A DNA stretch of 64,000 nucleotides, taken from the NCBI RefSeq assembly GCF_000331105.1, contig NC_020054.1, positions 2,636,813-2,700,812 of the forward strand, given 5' to 3'. A model generated the notes under the pieces. It worked only from the letters and a program-made list of their open reading frames with translations. It was not told the origin of the DNA and ran no database searches. Below are positions 33,921 to 42,863 of this stretch, piece after piece. A program made the translations under genes and the position numbers. Position 1 is the first letter of the stretch; each line of letters opens with the position of its first letter. The stretch is from Fibrella aestuarina BUZ 2. Its GTDB lineage: Bacteria; Bacteroidota; Bacteroidia; Cytophagales; Spirosomataceae.

Positions 33921-35045
33921 TTTGACGGTAACGCGGTGGAAGTACGTCGATGTGGGGGCCAGGGAAACCAGCAGATCTACGTTTTTGCCATCGACGGCAC
34001 TGTTGAATTTATACGAGTAGTCCCACTGGCTCTGGGGAATGCTGAACAGGTTGTAATAGGCGGCGGCGGTGTTGGCGTCGGGGCGAGAGTTGTCGGAGTT
34101 GCTGCTGCCCAGCCACTCGAAGGCATCTTTTCCGTCGGCACCCACCGTCGTCAGGCGGAACTTATAACGCTCTTCGCGGCCGTAGGAAACGGGAACGAAA
34201 TCGATTTTCGTGTTCGACAGCGTCCAGGTGCCGTTGCCCGTGTAGGTCAGCGGGAAGCGCACGGCGTTGTCGGCACCATACCACAGGCCCAGCGATTTGA
34301 TCTCGGTGAGGCGGGCGGCGGCGTTGTTAAAATCGAGGCTGATGCGGTACGTTTTGGTAGCGCCCGTCACGGTCGTAGTCCCGTTTTCGCCGATGTTCGT
34401 GCCCGTCACATTGTAGGTTTTGGCGGTGCCCGTTGTCCGGTCCACAAATTGATACGACCCGGCTTTCAGGGAGGTGTAGACTTCAAACTCACCCGGCCGG
34501 ACGGCTTTCAGCTTAATCGCTTTCGCCAGGTCGGTGCCTCCTTCGGTAGCGTCGCCCGTGAGGTATACTTCGGCCGGAATTTCGGCAAACCCCGCCGGAC
34601 GTTCTACCTGCAACAGACGGCTCTGACCCGCCGGTTTCACGTTGATCCCCCGCGACGCGTTGACGGTCCACTTCAGTTTACCCGTACCCAGCGAGCCAAT
34701 CCCCGCCAGTGCCGCAATTTTGTTCAGAATCGCATGGGTCACGGTCGCTTTGTTCTGCACGCCGTTCTGGTCCGACGTCAGCTTGTAGATCGGCTTCGAG
34801 AAGTCGCCGCTTTCTTTGTCGAACGCCAGTTCGTAGAGCACGAGCGTCCCGTCTTCAGCCCGTGCCTGATCCCACTCGAAGACCACGGCAGCCGGGGTAG
34901 CGGGTTGTAGTTTAACCGCCTGGTTGTCGTTGGGCGCAAAAAACGTCGTGACGGTGCTGATGTTCGTATTGAGGTCGCGGCCGGGATCTTTGCACTGCAT
35001 CAGCAGGCCCGCCAGACAAAACAGAAGGAGCAGGTTATGTTTCAT
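33918..35045 (-). CDS. SusE/SusF-like outer-membrane glycan-binding lipoprotein
   Basis: This 375-aa lipoprotein (lipobox GLLMQC) has the SusE-type N-terminal fibronectin-like domain (TTFFAPNDNQAVKLQ...VVFEWDQA) and later carbohydrate-binding-like beta domains, with YGADNAVRFPLTYTGNGTWTLS. SusE/F proteins hold glycan at the cell surface beside SusCD. The gene order SusC-SusD-this-GH76-GH125 supports mannan as ligand. Start at 35045 begins the signal; the frame to 35132 lies in a palindromic spacer. Confidence 0.9.
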   Translation of the reverse strand: MKHNLLLLFCLAGLLMQCKDPGRDLNTNISTVTTFFAPNDNQAVKLQPATPAAVVFEWDQARAEDGTLVLYELAFDKESGDFSKPIYKLTSDQNGVQNKATVTHAILNKIAALAGIGSLGTGKLKWTVNASRGINVKPAGQSRLLQVERPAGFAEIPAEVYLTGDATEGGTDLAKAIKLKAVRPGEFEVYTSLKAGSYQFVDRTTGTAKTYNVTGTNIGENGTTTVTGATKTYRISLDFNNAAARLTEIKSLGLWYGADNAVRFPLTYTGNGTWTLSNTKIDFVPVSYGREERYKFRLTTVGADGKDAFEWLGSSNSDNSRPDANTAAAYYNLFSIPQSQWDYSYKFNSAVDGKNVDLLVSLAPTSTYFHRVTVK

Positions 35046-35053
35046 GGGGAAAG

Positions 35054-35175
35054 GACCCCACCCCCAGCCCCTCCCCTGAAAACAGGGGAGGGAAGACGTG
35101 ATACCGTAAGGCTCGGCCAACGTGTGGCGCATTGCCCCCCTCCTCTGTTTTCAGGGGAGGGGCCGGGGGTGGGGT
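35054..35175. repeat. GC-rich palindrome between SusD and SusE-like genes
   Basis: Arms about 35054-35089 and 35135-35175 pair imperfectly over some 35 bases (ACCCCACCCCCAGCCCC and GGGGTGGGGT ends). A smaller hairpin (CCCCTGAAAACAGGGG) lies within the left arm. Loop about 45 bases. Confidence 0.7.
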
Positions 35176-35182
35176 ATTTAGT

Positions 35183-36808
35183 TTACCATTTCGGATTTTG
35201 GGACAGATTGTTGTTTAAGTCGCGTTCGAGCTGGGGGATGGGCCAGAGGTAGTGCTTTTCTTTGTCGAAGGTGCGGCGGTCGACGCGCACGTAGCCATTA
35301 TCGATGGTAGGGTCGCCAAATTTGGCGCCGTGGGCAAAGGTGTTCAGTACGGTTTCGGCGATGCGCCAGCGGCGGATGTCAAACACCCGCAGCCCTTCCA
35401 GCGCCAGTTCGGAGCGACGTTCGCGGCGGACAATGTCGCGCAGCGTAGCCTGGGTTGCGCCCGTTGGGAAGGTCAGGGCCGCGGGGTCCGTGAAGCCCGC
35501 CCGGCGGCGCAGCGCCCCGATCGTCTTGTCCCAGATGGCGGCGGTGAGTTGGCCCTGCTCATTCTTTGCTTCGGCATACATCAGCAGTACGTCGGCGTAG
35601 CGAATCAGCATCAGATCGATCGCCGACTGGAAGGTGGCGTTGGCTGTGGGGTCGTAATACTTGCGCACGTAGTAGCCCGTGGTCGAGGCGTTCTGCTTGC
35701 CAAACTCGTTGCGCGCATCGGCGTTGGCGGGTGTCGAACCGGGGCGAATGTAGATCGTCGTGGTGCTGCCGTCGGGTCTGCGCCACAAATAGCCATCATA
35801 CACGACGGTCGCCGCCAGTCGTGGGTCGCGGTTGGTGTACGGCGTGGTTTCGACGTACCCGGAACCGGCTTCGGCAATGCCTTTGCCGTTGGTCGTGATG
35901 TAATCGTTGACCAGTTCCTGCGTGGGGGCGAGGTTGTTGACCCGGTCGCCGATGCTGATGGGCACAAAGTCGCGGAAGTTGCTGTGGGTACGTACCTCCG
36001 GCGCGTAGCCCAGCGCCAGAATGCTCTCCGAGCTGTTTTCGGCGGCCGGTAAAAACAGGCCTTCGTAACTCGGATACAGCGCGTAGGTGCCGTTGGCGGT
36101 ATTGTCGATCAACTGCTCGCAGGTGGTCACCACGTCGGCCCAGCGGCTTTCGTAAAGTTGCACCCGCGCTTTCAGGGCAATGGCGGCTCCTTTGGTGATC
36201 CGGCCCCGATCGGCGGCGGCATACTGCACGTTGGTCGGCAGGTTGGGCGCGACGGCATCCAACTCCGACAGCACAAACGCGAGCACCTCGGCGCGGGGCG
36301 ACCGGGCGATCGTCCGCGATTCCTCGATGGTTACGTCTTTGGTGAAGAACGGCACGTCGCCATACCAGGTCAGCAACTGGAAATAATGAAACGCCCGGAT
36401 AAAGCGCGTTTCGGCAATGATGCGGGCTTTCAGCGTCGGGTCCATGTTGGGCACCCGGTCGATGTTTTCCAGCAGAATGTGGTTCGTTTTGATCCCGCCG
36501 TAATGGAAATTCCACTCGTCGCGAATCCGGCCTAGGGCAGCGTCATAAGCACCCCGCGCGATGGAGTTGGCCCCCTGAAAATCACCCAGCTGATTGTAGG
36601 CGTTGTCGGATAGGGCGTCGTTGGCAAAGAAAAAATCGGCGGTATACAGCCCACCATAGGCCGAGTTCAGCACGGTCAGCGCCCGGTCGGCATTGGTCCA
36701 GTAGGTGGCTTCGGTGAAGCGGTCGGTGGGGGCCAGATCGAGGTCTTTGCACCCCCCCAGCCACAGCGCCGCTGCCACTACGCCAACTAGTTTATGTGAT
36801 CGTTTCAT
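35183..36808 (-). CDS. SusD/RagB family nutrient-binding outer-membrane lipoprotein
   Basis: This 541-aa lipoprotein (lipobox LWLGGC) has the SusD-like TPR-rich fold. N-terminal DLDLAPTDRFTEATYWTNADRAL and C-terminal RRERRSELALEGLRVFDIRRW are strong family signatures. It forms the lid of the SusC channel and binds glycan. The ATG at 36808 starts the signal peptide; the frame to 36847 adds 13 residues from a palindrome. It is translated after SusC in the same operon. Confidence 0.95.
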   Translation of the reverse strand: MKRSHKLVGVVAAALWLGGCKDLDLAPTDRFTEATYWTNADRALTVLNSAYGGLYTADFFFANDALSDNAYNQLGDFQGANSIARGAYDAALGRIRDEWNFHYGGIKTNHILLENIDRVPNMDPTLKARIIAETRFIRAFHYFQLLTWYGDVPFFTKDVTIEESRTIARSPRAEVLAFVLSELDAVAPNLPTNVQYAAADRGRITKGAAIALKARVQLYESRWADVVTTCEQLIDNTANGTYALYPSYEGLFLPAAENSSESILALGYAPEVRTHSNFRDFVPISIGDRVNNLAPTQELVNDYITTNGKGIAEAGSGYVETTPYTNRDPRLAATVVYDGYLWRRPDGSTTTIYIRPGSTPANADARNEFGKQNASTTGYYVRKYYDPTANATFQSAIDLMLIRYADVLLMYAEAKNEQGQLTAAIWDKTIGALRRRAGFTDPAALTFPTGATQATLRDIVRRERRSELALEGLRVFDIRRWRIAETVLNTFAHGAKFGDPTIDNGYVRVDRRTFDKEKHYLWPIPQLERDLNNNLSQNPKW

Positions 36809-36832
36809 GTGTTGTTCGTTGTCATTAATGCG

Positions 36833-36937
36833 GTCATTAGTAGTCATTTGCCTTCGGCGTCATTGTTTGTCATTCGTAGTAAAACGATAAATGACCAGTA
36901 ATGACGCCGAAGGCAAATGACGGCGCAGCCTAATGAC
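36833..36937. repeat. Family-B palindrome (GTCATT words) between SusC and SusD
   Basis: GTCATT words separated by variable short spacers (GTCATTTGCCTTCGGC and others) on the left (36833-36872) are answered by ATGAC words on the right (36891-36937). It shares a longer word containing GCCTTCGGC with the copy near 15643-15725. Confidence 0.75.
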
Positions 36938-36940
36938 TCT

Positions 36941-39900
36941 CTAAAAGGTCACATCAAGCCCGATTCCGTTGAATTTGGGGTTGGGATATACCCGACCGGA
37001 GTTCACGCTGCCGTTGGAAAAGCCCAGGCTGTTATTGAACTCGGTCGCTTCGGGGTCGATACCCACCTGCATGTTGGTGAGCGTAACCAGGTTCTGGCCG
37101 GTGTAGTAGATGCGTAACCGGCTGACACCGACTTTATTGGTGAGGCGGCTCGGCAGCGTGTAACCTACCTGTAGGTTTTTGAGGCGGGCGTAGGCGGCAT
37201 CTTGCAGGAAGCGGTCAGACCCCACCCCCCAGTTGTTGCGCGAGGCGCCGCCCAGCGTCAGGCGGGGGTAGGCGGCGTCGGGGTTGGTGGGCGTCCAGTA
37301 GTCGGTCTGGTGTTTGAAGATGGCATCCTGATACGGCCCGTGGAAAGGCTCGACGGCTTCGCCCCGCAGGAACAGCGACCGTTGCCCCACGCCCTGCACG
37401 AAGATGTTGACGTCGAAACCACGCCAGGCCACGTTATACGTCACGCCGTAGGTGTAGCGCGGGAAGGGGTTACCCAGCACCACCCGATCGGCCTCGTCGA
37501 TGCGGCCATCGCCGTTCTGATCAACGTACCTGACGTCGCCGGGGCGCAGATCGCCGGGCGACACGAACGTGGGCGTCGGGCCAGCCCCCAGCTGCTCCAG
37601 CGTCTGGAAGTAGCCGTTGCTCTGGTAGCCGAAATACGACCGCACGGGCAGCCCTTCGCGCAGGATCGTGGCCAGTTCGCCGATGTAGCTGACGTCGGTT
37701 TTCCCATCCACGGCCACCACCCGGTTCCTGCTGTCGGCGAGGTTGAGCGTCAGGTTATGCCGGACGTCGCCCGTGGTGTGGCGCAGCGTGGCGGCCACTT
37801 CCCAACCCTGGTTACGTACCTGCGCGGCGTTGTAGTTCGGTACCGAGCCACCATACAGCCCCGGCACCGACGGGTTGATGAGGATGTCTTTCGTCAGCTT
37901 GTCGAAATAATCGAACGAGAACGTTACCCGGTTGCGCCATACGGAGGCGTCGAGGCCGAGGTTGAAGGTCTGCGCCCGTTCCCAGGTAATGTTGGGGTTG
38001 GCCAGCGTCAGCCCCGTACCGGCCACGCCTGCGTTGTTGAACGCATAGGCGTTGGCGAAGTTGAAATAGGTGCTCTGGTACTGGAAATCCCCTACGTTCT
38101 GGTTACCCAACACGCCGTACGAAGCCCGTAGTTTCCAGTCGCCGAAGCGATCGCGGAAGTTATTGGCGAAGGCCTCTTCGGTAATCCGCCAGGCCAGCGC
38201 CGCCGACGGGAAGAAGCCCCAGCGGTTGGCCTTCGCAAAGCGCGACGAGCCGTCGTATCGGAAGTTGACCTCGGCGATGTAGCGGTCGGCAAAGGTGTAG
38301 TTGACCCGGCCAAACACGCTCGACAGCGCATTTTGCGAAGTACGTTGGTTCGAGTTGTAGGAAACCGGCTGGATGATGGTCCGTGAAATATCCGTGCCCA
38401 GATCGTTGTCGACGTCGCGCTTGAAGAGGCCACTCGCCTGCGACGTAAAGCCTTCGTTTGACAGCCCTACCAGCCCGTTGAAACTGTGTTTGCCAATGCT
38501 CTTTTCGTAGGACGCCAGCAACTGCACGTTGGTGAACAGCGACTTGTAGTTTTCGTCTTTTACGCTGGCGATGTTGTCGGTGCCACCCACATACGGCAGG
38601 TAGTTGATGGCCCGCTGAAACTGATACTGGTGGTTGGCGTTCAGCTCACCGCCGAAAATGCCGCGTAGTTTGAAGCCGTTGAACACCTCCCATTCGGCCG
38701 ACACATTGCCGTAGACATTGTCATTGTCATACTGGCGGTAACCGCCCTGCTCGAGCCGCGCCAGCGGGTTGCTCTCCGACAGAATCGGCGACAGCACGTA
38801 GCGGCCCAGCGAATCGGTGATGGGGTAGGTGCGGGGCATCCGGGCGGCATCCACCAGCAACACGTCCGACGAAAAGGCGTGTTCCTTGATCTGATTGCGG
38901 GCGTAGGCCAGAATCCCCGTGAACTTCACCTTGCTCAGTTGTTGCGTTAGGTTCAGGCGGTAGTTATAGCGTTTTAGACCAAAATCGGGGCCTTTGAACA
39001 GGTTATTCTGGTTCAGGAAACCGGCCGAGAAATGGTAGGTCGTGTTGGCATTGCCGCCCGATACGCTCAGGTTGTGGTTTTGCTGCGGTGCCTGGTCTTT
39101 AAGGATCTCGTTCAAATACCAGGGCGACGATCCCCGCTGCTGGAAACCAGCGATCTGATCGGGGGTAAACTGCGGTGATAGTCCCGAATTGACCAGCGCC
39201 TCGTTTTTCAGCATAGCGTACTCCCAGGCCTCCACCGACTGCCGGAGCAGGGTGGGCGTCTGCATCCCGTAGGTGCCGTTGTAGGTCACCGTGGTCCGCC
39301 CGTTTTTAGCGCCTTTTTTCGTCGTAATCAGGATCACGCCGTTGGCCGACCGCGAGCCGTAGATAGCGGCTGAACCGGCATCTTTCAGGACCGAAATCGA
39401 CTCAATATCCGACGGGTTCAGCACGTCGATGGAACCGGGAATGCCGTCGACAATCACCAACGGGCTGTTGTTACCCAGCGTGCTGATGCCCCGGATGTTG
39501 ATGTTCAGCGGGGCGCCCGGCTCACCCGACGCCTGCTGCACGATGAGGTTCGGCGATACGCCCTGCAAGGCCTGCGACACGTTGGTGACGGGGCGCCCTT
39601 CCAGCGCCTGCTGCCCCACCTGATCGACCGCGCCCGTCACACTCGCCCGGCGCTGAGTGCCGTAGCCTACCACCACCACTTCGCTGAGTGATTTGGTGTC
39701 GGGCAGCAGTTTTACGTCGAACGTGGTGCGGTTGCCCACCTCCAACTGCTGGGTAACGTACCCAATGAAGCTGAAAATCAGCGTCGACTGGGGGTTGGCC
39801 ACGTTGAGCGTAAACTGCCCCTGCGCGTTGGTCGTGGTGCCGTTCTGGGTGCCGCGTTCGATGACGCTCACGCCCACCAGCGGCCCGCCCGTTTCGTCGA

Positions 39901-40405
39901 CGATCGTGCCGGTCACCGTTACCAGCGCCTTGTCGGTAGCGACGGTCAGCGTACTTAGCTCGCGCTCAGGTACGTTCGGCGTGCTGCGGCCAGGCAGTGT
40001 CGAGAGGCGCAGCGACGTCAGCGCGCCGTCGGTCAGGCGAAGGGGAAGTGCGCTGCCCGAGCGGTTGTGATCGACTACGATGGAGTAATACTTATCGGCT
40101 ACCCGCTCAAAACGCAGCCCCACCGGCTGGAGAATCTGTTGCAGTTCAGCGTCGAGGGAGGTGAGTTGCGGCAGGTCGGCGTTGACCAGTTTGCCGCGCA
40201 CCACTTTGCTTTCGTACGAGAAGAAGACTTTGTGTTTCCGTTCGAGGTCGAGCAGCACATCGCGCAACGCCCGCTGCCGGGCCGGGGCAGGCCGCACGAG
40301 CCGCGCCCGGGTCGAGGCCGTTTCCTGAGCCAGTGCTGTCGACTGCTGGAATAATACCATCCCAAACAAACCGTAACACAATCGTCGATTCAAAGATCTG
40401 TTCAT
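36941..40405 (-). CDS. SusC/RagA family TonB-dependent outer-membrane transporter with STN domain
   Basis: This 1154-aa protein has a signal peptide, then an STN (secretin/TonB N-terminal) domain (about 45-110: LRDVLLDLERKHKVFFSYESK), a carboxypeptidase-like regulatory domain (about 155-235: TVTGTIVDETGGPLVGVSV), a plug domain with NIRGISTLGNNSPLVIVDG, and a 22-strand barrel ending in NGIGLDVTF. The STN domain is the hallmark of SusC proteins that signal to a FecR anti-sigma factor, and such a gene lies directly upstream. It imports glycan fragments using the TonB system. Confidence 0.96.
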   Translation of the reverse strand: MNRSLNRRLCYGLFGMVLFQQSTALAQETASTRARLVRPAPARQRALRDVLLDLERKHKVFFSYESKVVRGKLVNADLPQLTSLDAELQQILQPVGLRFERVADKYYSIVVDHNRSGSALPLRLTDGALTSLRLSTLPGRSTPNVPERELSTLTVATDKALVTVTGTIVDETGGPLVGVSVIERGTQNGTTTNAQGQFTLNVANPQSTLIFSFIGYVTQQLEVGNRTTFDVKLLPDTKSLSEVVVVGYGTQRRASVTGAVDQVGQQALEGRPVTNVSQALQGVSPNLIVQQASGEPGAPLNINIRGISTLGNNSPLVIVDGIPGSIDVLNPSDIESISVLKDAGSAAIYGSRSANGVILITTKKGAKNGRTTVTYNGTYGMQTPTLLRQSVEAWEYAMLKNEALVNSGLSPQFTPDQIAGFQQRGSSPWYLNEILKDQAPQQNHNLSVSGGNANTTYHFSAGFLNQNNLFKGPDFGLKRYNYRLNLTQQLSKVKFTGILAYARNQIKEHAFSSDVLLVDAARMPRTYPITDSLGRYVLSPILSESNPLARLEQGGYRQYDNDNVYGNVSAEWEVFNGFKLRGIFGGELNANHQYQFQRAINYLPYVGGTDNIASVKDENYKSLFTNVQLLASYEKSIGKHSFNGLVGLSNEGFTSQASGLFKRDVDNDLGTDISRTIIQPVSYNSNQRTSQNALSSVFGRVNYTFADRYIAEVNFRYDGSSRFAKANRWGFFPSAALAWRITEEAFANNFRDRFGDWKLRASYGVLGNQNVGDFQYQSTYFNFANAYAFNNAGVAGTGLTLANPNITWERAQTFNLGLDASVWRNRVTFSFDYFDKLTKDILINPSVPGLYGGSVPNYNAAQVRNQGWEVAATLRHTTGDVRHNLTLNLADSRNRVVAVDGKTDVSYIGELATILREGLPVRSYFGYQSNGYFQTLEQLGAGPTPTFVSPGDLRPGDVRYVDQNGDGRIDEADRVVLGNPFPRYTYGVTYNVAWRGFDVNIFVQGVGQRSLFLRGEAVEPFHGPYQDAIFKHQTDYWTPTNPDAAYPRLTLGGASRNNWGVGSDRFLQDAAYARLKNLQVGYTLPSRLTNKVGVSRLRIYYTGQNLVTLTNMQVGIDPEATEFNNSLGFSNGSVNSGRVYPNPKFNGIGLDVTF

Positions 40406-40495
40406 AATGATTGAGGAAAGAGAGGTTCATACGGATCGGCTCAGGTACGTGGCAGAGCCGGGGCGACCAGCAACGTACCTGGCTTGCTGAACCGG

Positions 40496-41524
40496 TTACT
40501 GTGGCTTGAGCACCACCTGATCAACCCGGCGTTCGACCGCCAGATTGTACGAAACGGAAAGGGAACGGAGCACTACGTTGAGGTCATTGTTGGGAAGCGT
40601 GCCGGTGAGTTCGCGGCGGGCCAGTTCGCGGCTGCTGACCACCACCCGGATGCCGTAATAATCCTGAATGGCCGAGGCCACCTTGCTCAGCGGCGTATCG
40701 GTGAAAACGAGCCGATTCTGGCGGTAGGCTGCCACCTGCTCGGGCAGGGCCACCACCCTGCGGTGGAATGCCGTATCGCCCTCGGCCAGCGTCGCCTGGT
40801 CGCCGGGTTTCAGCGTAAGCGGGTGGGCGGGGGCTTTGGGTTGCACCAGCTGCACCTTGCCCTCATCCAGCACCACTTCGGTTTGGCCACTGCGCGTGTT
40901 GACGTTGAAGCGCGTGCCCAGCACCTGGACGTCGAGGTTGGGCGTGTGCACCGTGAATGTATGGTCGCGGGTGGTGTGGCGCACGCTGAAGTAGCCTTCG
41001 CCGGTGAGCCAGACGTGGCGGTCGCTGTTGCCAAAGCCAAAGCGGGGCACCCGCAGCGACGAGTGGGCGTTGAGCGTAACGTCGGACCCGTCGGCGAGGG
41101 TGATGGTGGTCGTTTGCCCAAACGGCGCGTCGATTTTTTCGTAAGCCCATTGGTCGTGCGTAACGTACCCAAGGCCCACCACGGCGAGCAGGGAGGCGGC
41201 CATGCCCAGCACCCAGCGCGTAGCGGGCCAGTTTCGCCGGGCTTGTGCGCTGCCAGAGACTGTAAAGACGGATGTTTCCGAACGCGGCCCGACCTGATGC
41301 CGGGGGTAGGGGTGGCCCTTCATGAACTGCTCGAAATTGGTCAGGGCGCGGGCGGTATCGGGTTCATACTGCGCGTGTTTGGCTTCGTAACGGGCCAGCA
41401 ACTGGTAATACACTTCCCGGTTTTCGGCCGTTCGCAACCATTCTTCCACGGCCTGCTTTTGCAGCGGCGTAGCCCGACCCGCGAAAAGGTCGTAAAGTGT
41501 ATGTTCGATAGACGGTCCGTTCAT
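40496..41524 (-). CDS. FecR family anti-sigma factor
   Basis: This 342-aa inner-membrane protein has a cytoplasmic N-terminus of about 110 residues that binds the sigma factor, and a single membrane helix (WVLGMAASLLAVVGLGYV). The periplasmic FecR domain follows (GQTTTITLADGSDVTLNAHSSL... to TPNLDVQVLGTRFNV). The C-terminal DUF4974 domain (FTDTPLSKVASAIQDYYGI) receives the signal from the STN domain of the SusC next door. It is read ahead of susC, 90 bp away. Confidence 0.94.
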   Translation of the reverse strand: MNGPSIEHTLYDLFAGRATPLQKQAVEEWLRTAENREVYYQLLARYEAKHAQYEPDTARALTNFEQFMKGHPYPRHQVGPRSETSVFTVSGSAQARRNWPATRWVLGMAASLLAVVGLGYVTHDQWAYEKIDAPFGQTTTITLADGSDVTLNAHSSLRVPRFGFGNSDRHVWLTGEGYFSVRHTTRDHTFTVHTPNLDVQVLGTRFNVNTRSGQTEVVLDEGKVQLVQPKAPAHPLTLKPGDQATLAEGDTAFHRRVVALPEQVAAYRQNRLVFTDTPLSKVASAIQDYYGIRVVVSSRELARRELTGTLPNNDLNVVLRSLSVSYNLAVERRVDQVVLKPQ

Positions 41525-41615
41525 GAGGCAACAATTGAGTGAGTCAATGCCATGACAAGTTGGGCTAGAGCCACCCTATGTCTGGCTGAAGTAGTTTTTG
41601 GTTGGCGGCGTAGGG

Positions 41616-42326
41616 CTACGAAGCAAAAAAGTCACGAATGGCGGCCGCCACTGCGGTCACTTGCAGGCAGAGCAGGACGACGAATTCATTCCGCAGCATG
41701 GTACGCAGAGCGCTGAGCGCCCGGCTGATGTTGGCCTCGACGGCTTTCACGCTGATGCCCATTTCGGCGGCAATGTCGCGGTAAGGCTTCTGTTCAAAGC
41801 GCGACATCAGGAAGGTGCGGCGGCACTGCGGCGGCAGGCCGGCGATGGTCTCGTTGATCTTCTGGTAGAGTTCGTCAAACTGCACCATCTCGGCGGGCGT
41901 CTGGGCTTCGCTGCTGAAGGCCGTCGTGGCCGCGTCGCTGATGGCATCGGAGTCGCTCTTGCGGCTCAGCTCCCAGCGCAGGTAATTGTAGGCCCGGTTG
42001 CGCACGGCCGTGAACAGATAGGCCCGGTAGGAAGTCGTTATGCCTGCGTAACCTTTGTCGGTCCAGAGGGCGCAGAACACCTCGCCCACGATGTCTTCGG
42101 CCACTTCGCGTGAGTAAACGAAGCGGAGCGCGTGGTTGCACAGGGGCTGGTAATAACGCCGGAAAAGCCAGCTACAAGCCGCTTCGGGGTCGGTCTGAAA
42201 CAGTTGCCGGGCCAGTACCTCGTCGTCGAGCATAATGGGTTGGGGGGCGTCGCTGCCTGAGAAAGGGTCACGCAGGTGTACCGGCTGCTGTTCGGTGAAT
42301 GGGCGCATCGGTAACGGTTGAATCAT
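41616..42326 (-). CDS. ECF sigma-70 factor (Bacteroidota FecI-like family)
   Basis: This protein of about 236 aa has sigma region 2 (ACSWLFRRYYQPLCNHALRFVYSREVAEDIVGEVFCALW) and region 4 (PYRDIAAEMGISVKAVEANISRALSALR). It pairs with the FecR gene 91 bp downstream. On SusC activation it should be released to transcribe the locus, probably including its own operon. The N-terminal ~40 residues before region 2 are unusual in length; several ATGs exist (42371, 42326, 42308), and 42326 is a compromise. The C-terminus ends in a hydrophobic stretch (FVVLLCLQVTAVAAAIRDFF). Confidence 0.93.
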   Translation of the reverse strand: MIQPLPMRPFTEQQPVHLRDPFSGSDAPQPIMLDDEVLARQLFQTDPEAACSWLFRRYYQPLCNHALRFVYSREVAEDIVGEVFCALWTDKGYAGITTSYRAYLFTAVRNRAYNYLRWELSRKSDSDAISDAATTAFSSEAQTPAEMVQFDELYQKINETIAGLPPQCRRTFLMSRFEQKPYRDIAAEMGISVKAVEANISRALSALRTMLRNEFVVLLCLQVTAVAAAIRDFFAS

Positions 42327-42496
42327 AACGTAGGTGTACTGGCCTTTCGCCGTATAACGATTTACAGACAAGTTTGCACTGCCTTACCCTACACGCCGTA
42401 CCAGCCAATCTGAGGCACAAAAATACGAATGGCTCCGCCAGCAGCCGTAATCGACTGTGACAGAGCCAATCAATGCATGATCCTCAGTTGGTTACG

Positions 42497-42685
42497 CTAC
42501 TCTTTTTTTGCGTGCGCGCGGCCTGAACCGCTCTTTTTTCCACCGCCCGACTCTTTATTGACCGTGGCCCAGGCGCGGCGTTCGGCCTCTTCTTCCGATA
42601 CGCCCCGGTTTTCGTAACTCTCCTCAATGTGCTCGGCCTGCCGTTTTTGCTTGTCCGTGTAAGCCGATTTGTCTCCGCGTGGCAT
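42497..42685 (-). CDS. Small basic hydrophilic protein, 62 aa
   Basis: The sequence (MPRGDKSAYTDKQKRQAEHIEESYENRGVSEEEAERRAWATVNKESGGGKKSG) belongs to a small family I remember as widespread in bacteria and sometimes labelled plasmid-stabilisation or stress-related. It has an amphipathic helical core and a Gly/Lys/Ser tail. No signal peptide. Function not established. It stands alone between the ECF sigma gene and the M16 peptidase. Confidence 0.75.
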   Translation of the reverse strand: MPRGDKSAYTDKQKRQAEHIEESYENRGVSEEEAERRAWATVNKESGGGKKSGSGRAHAKKE

Positions 42686-42863
42686 AAGCTGATCCGTTTT
42701 GTTGAACACTCAATTTGCCGCTTAAACGACCGGCTCCGTGAATTGTTTGGTTTGGTGCGCAGGCGGCCTAAAGTGTCGTTACCGACCGCCTGACAAATCC
42801 CCATGCAACTTGCGGTGGTGTTTTTGTATCTTTAGTCGACTCACAAACTCATCCTTCTTCTTT

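Noticed and set aside
36833..36937. Possible CRISPR or tandem repeat between susC and susD
   Set aside because: It is a single palindrome with words in opposite orientation on each side, not an array.
40484..41542. 352-codon plus-strand frame opposite the FecR gene
   Set aside because: The FecR reading has its membrane helix, FecR and DUF4974 domains in order.
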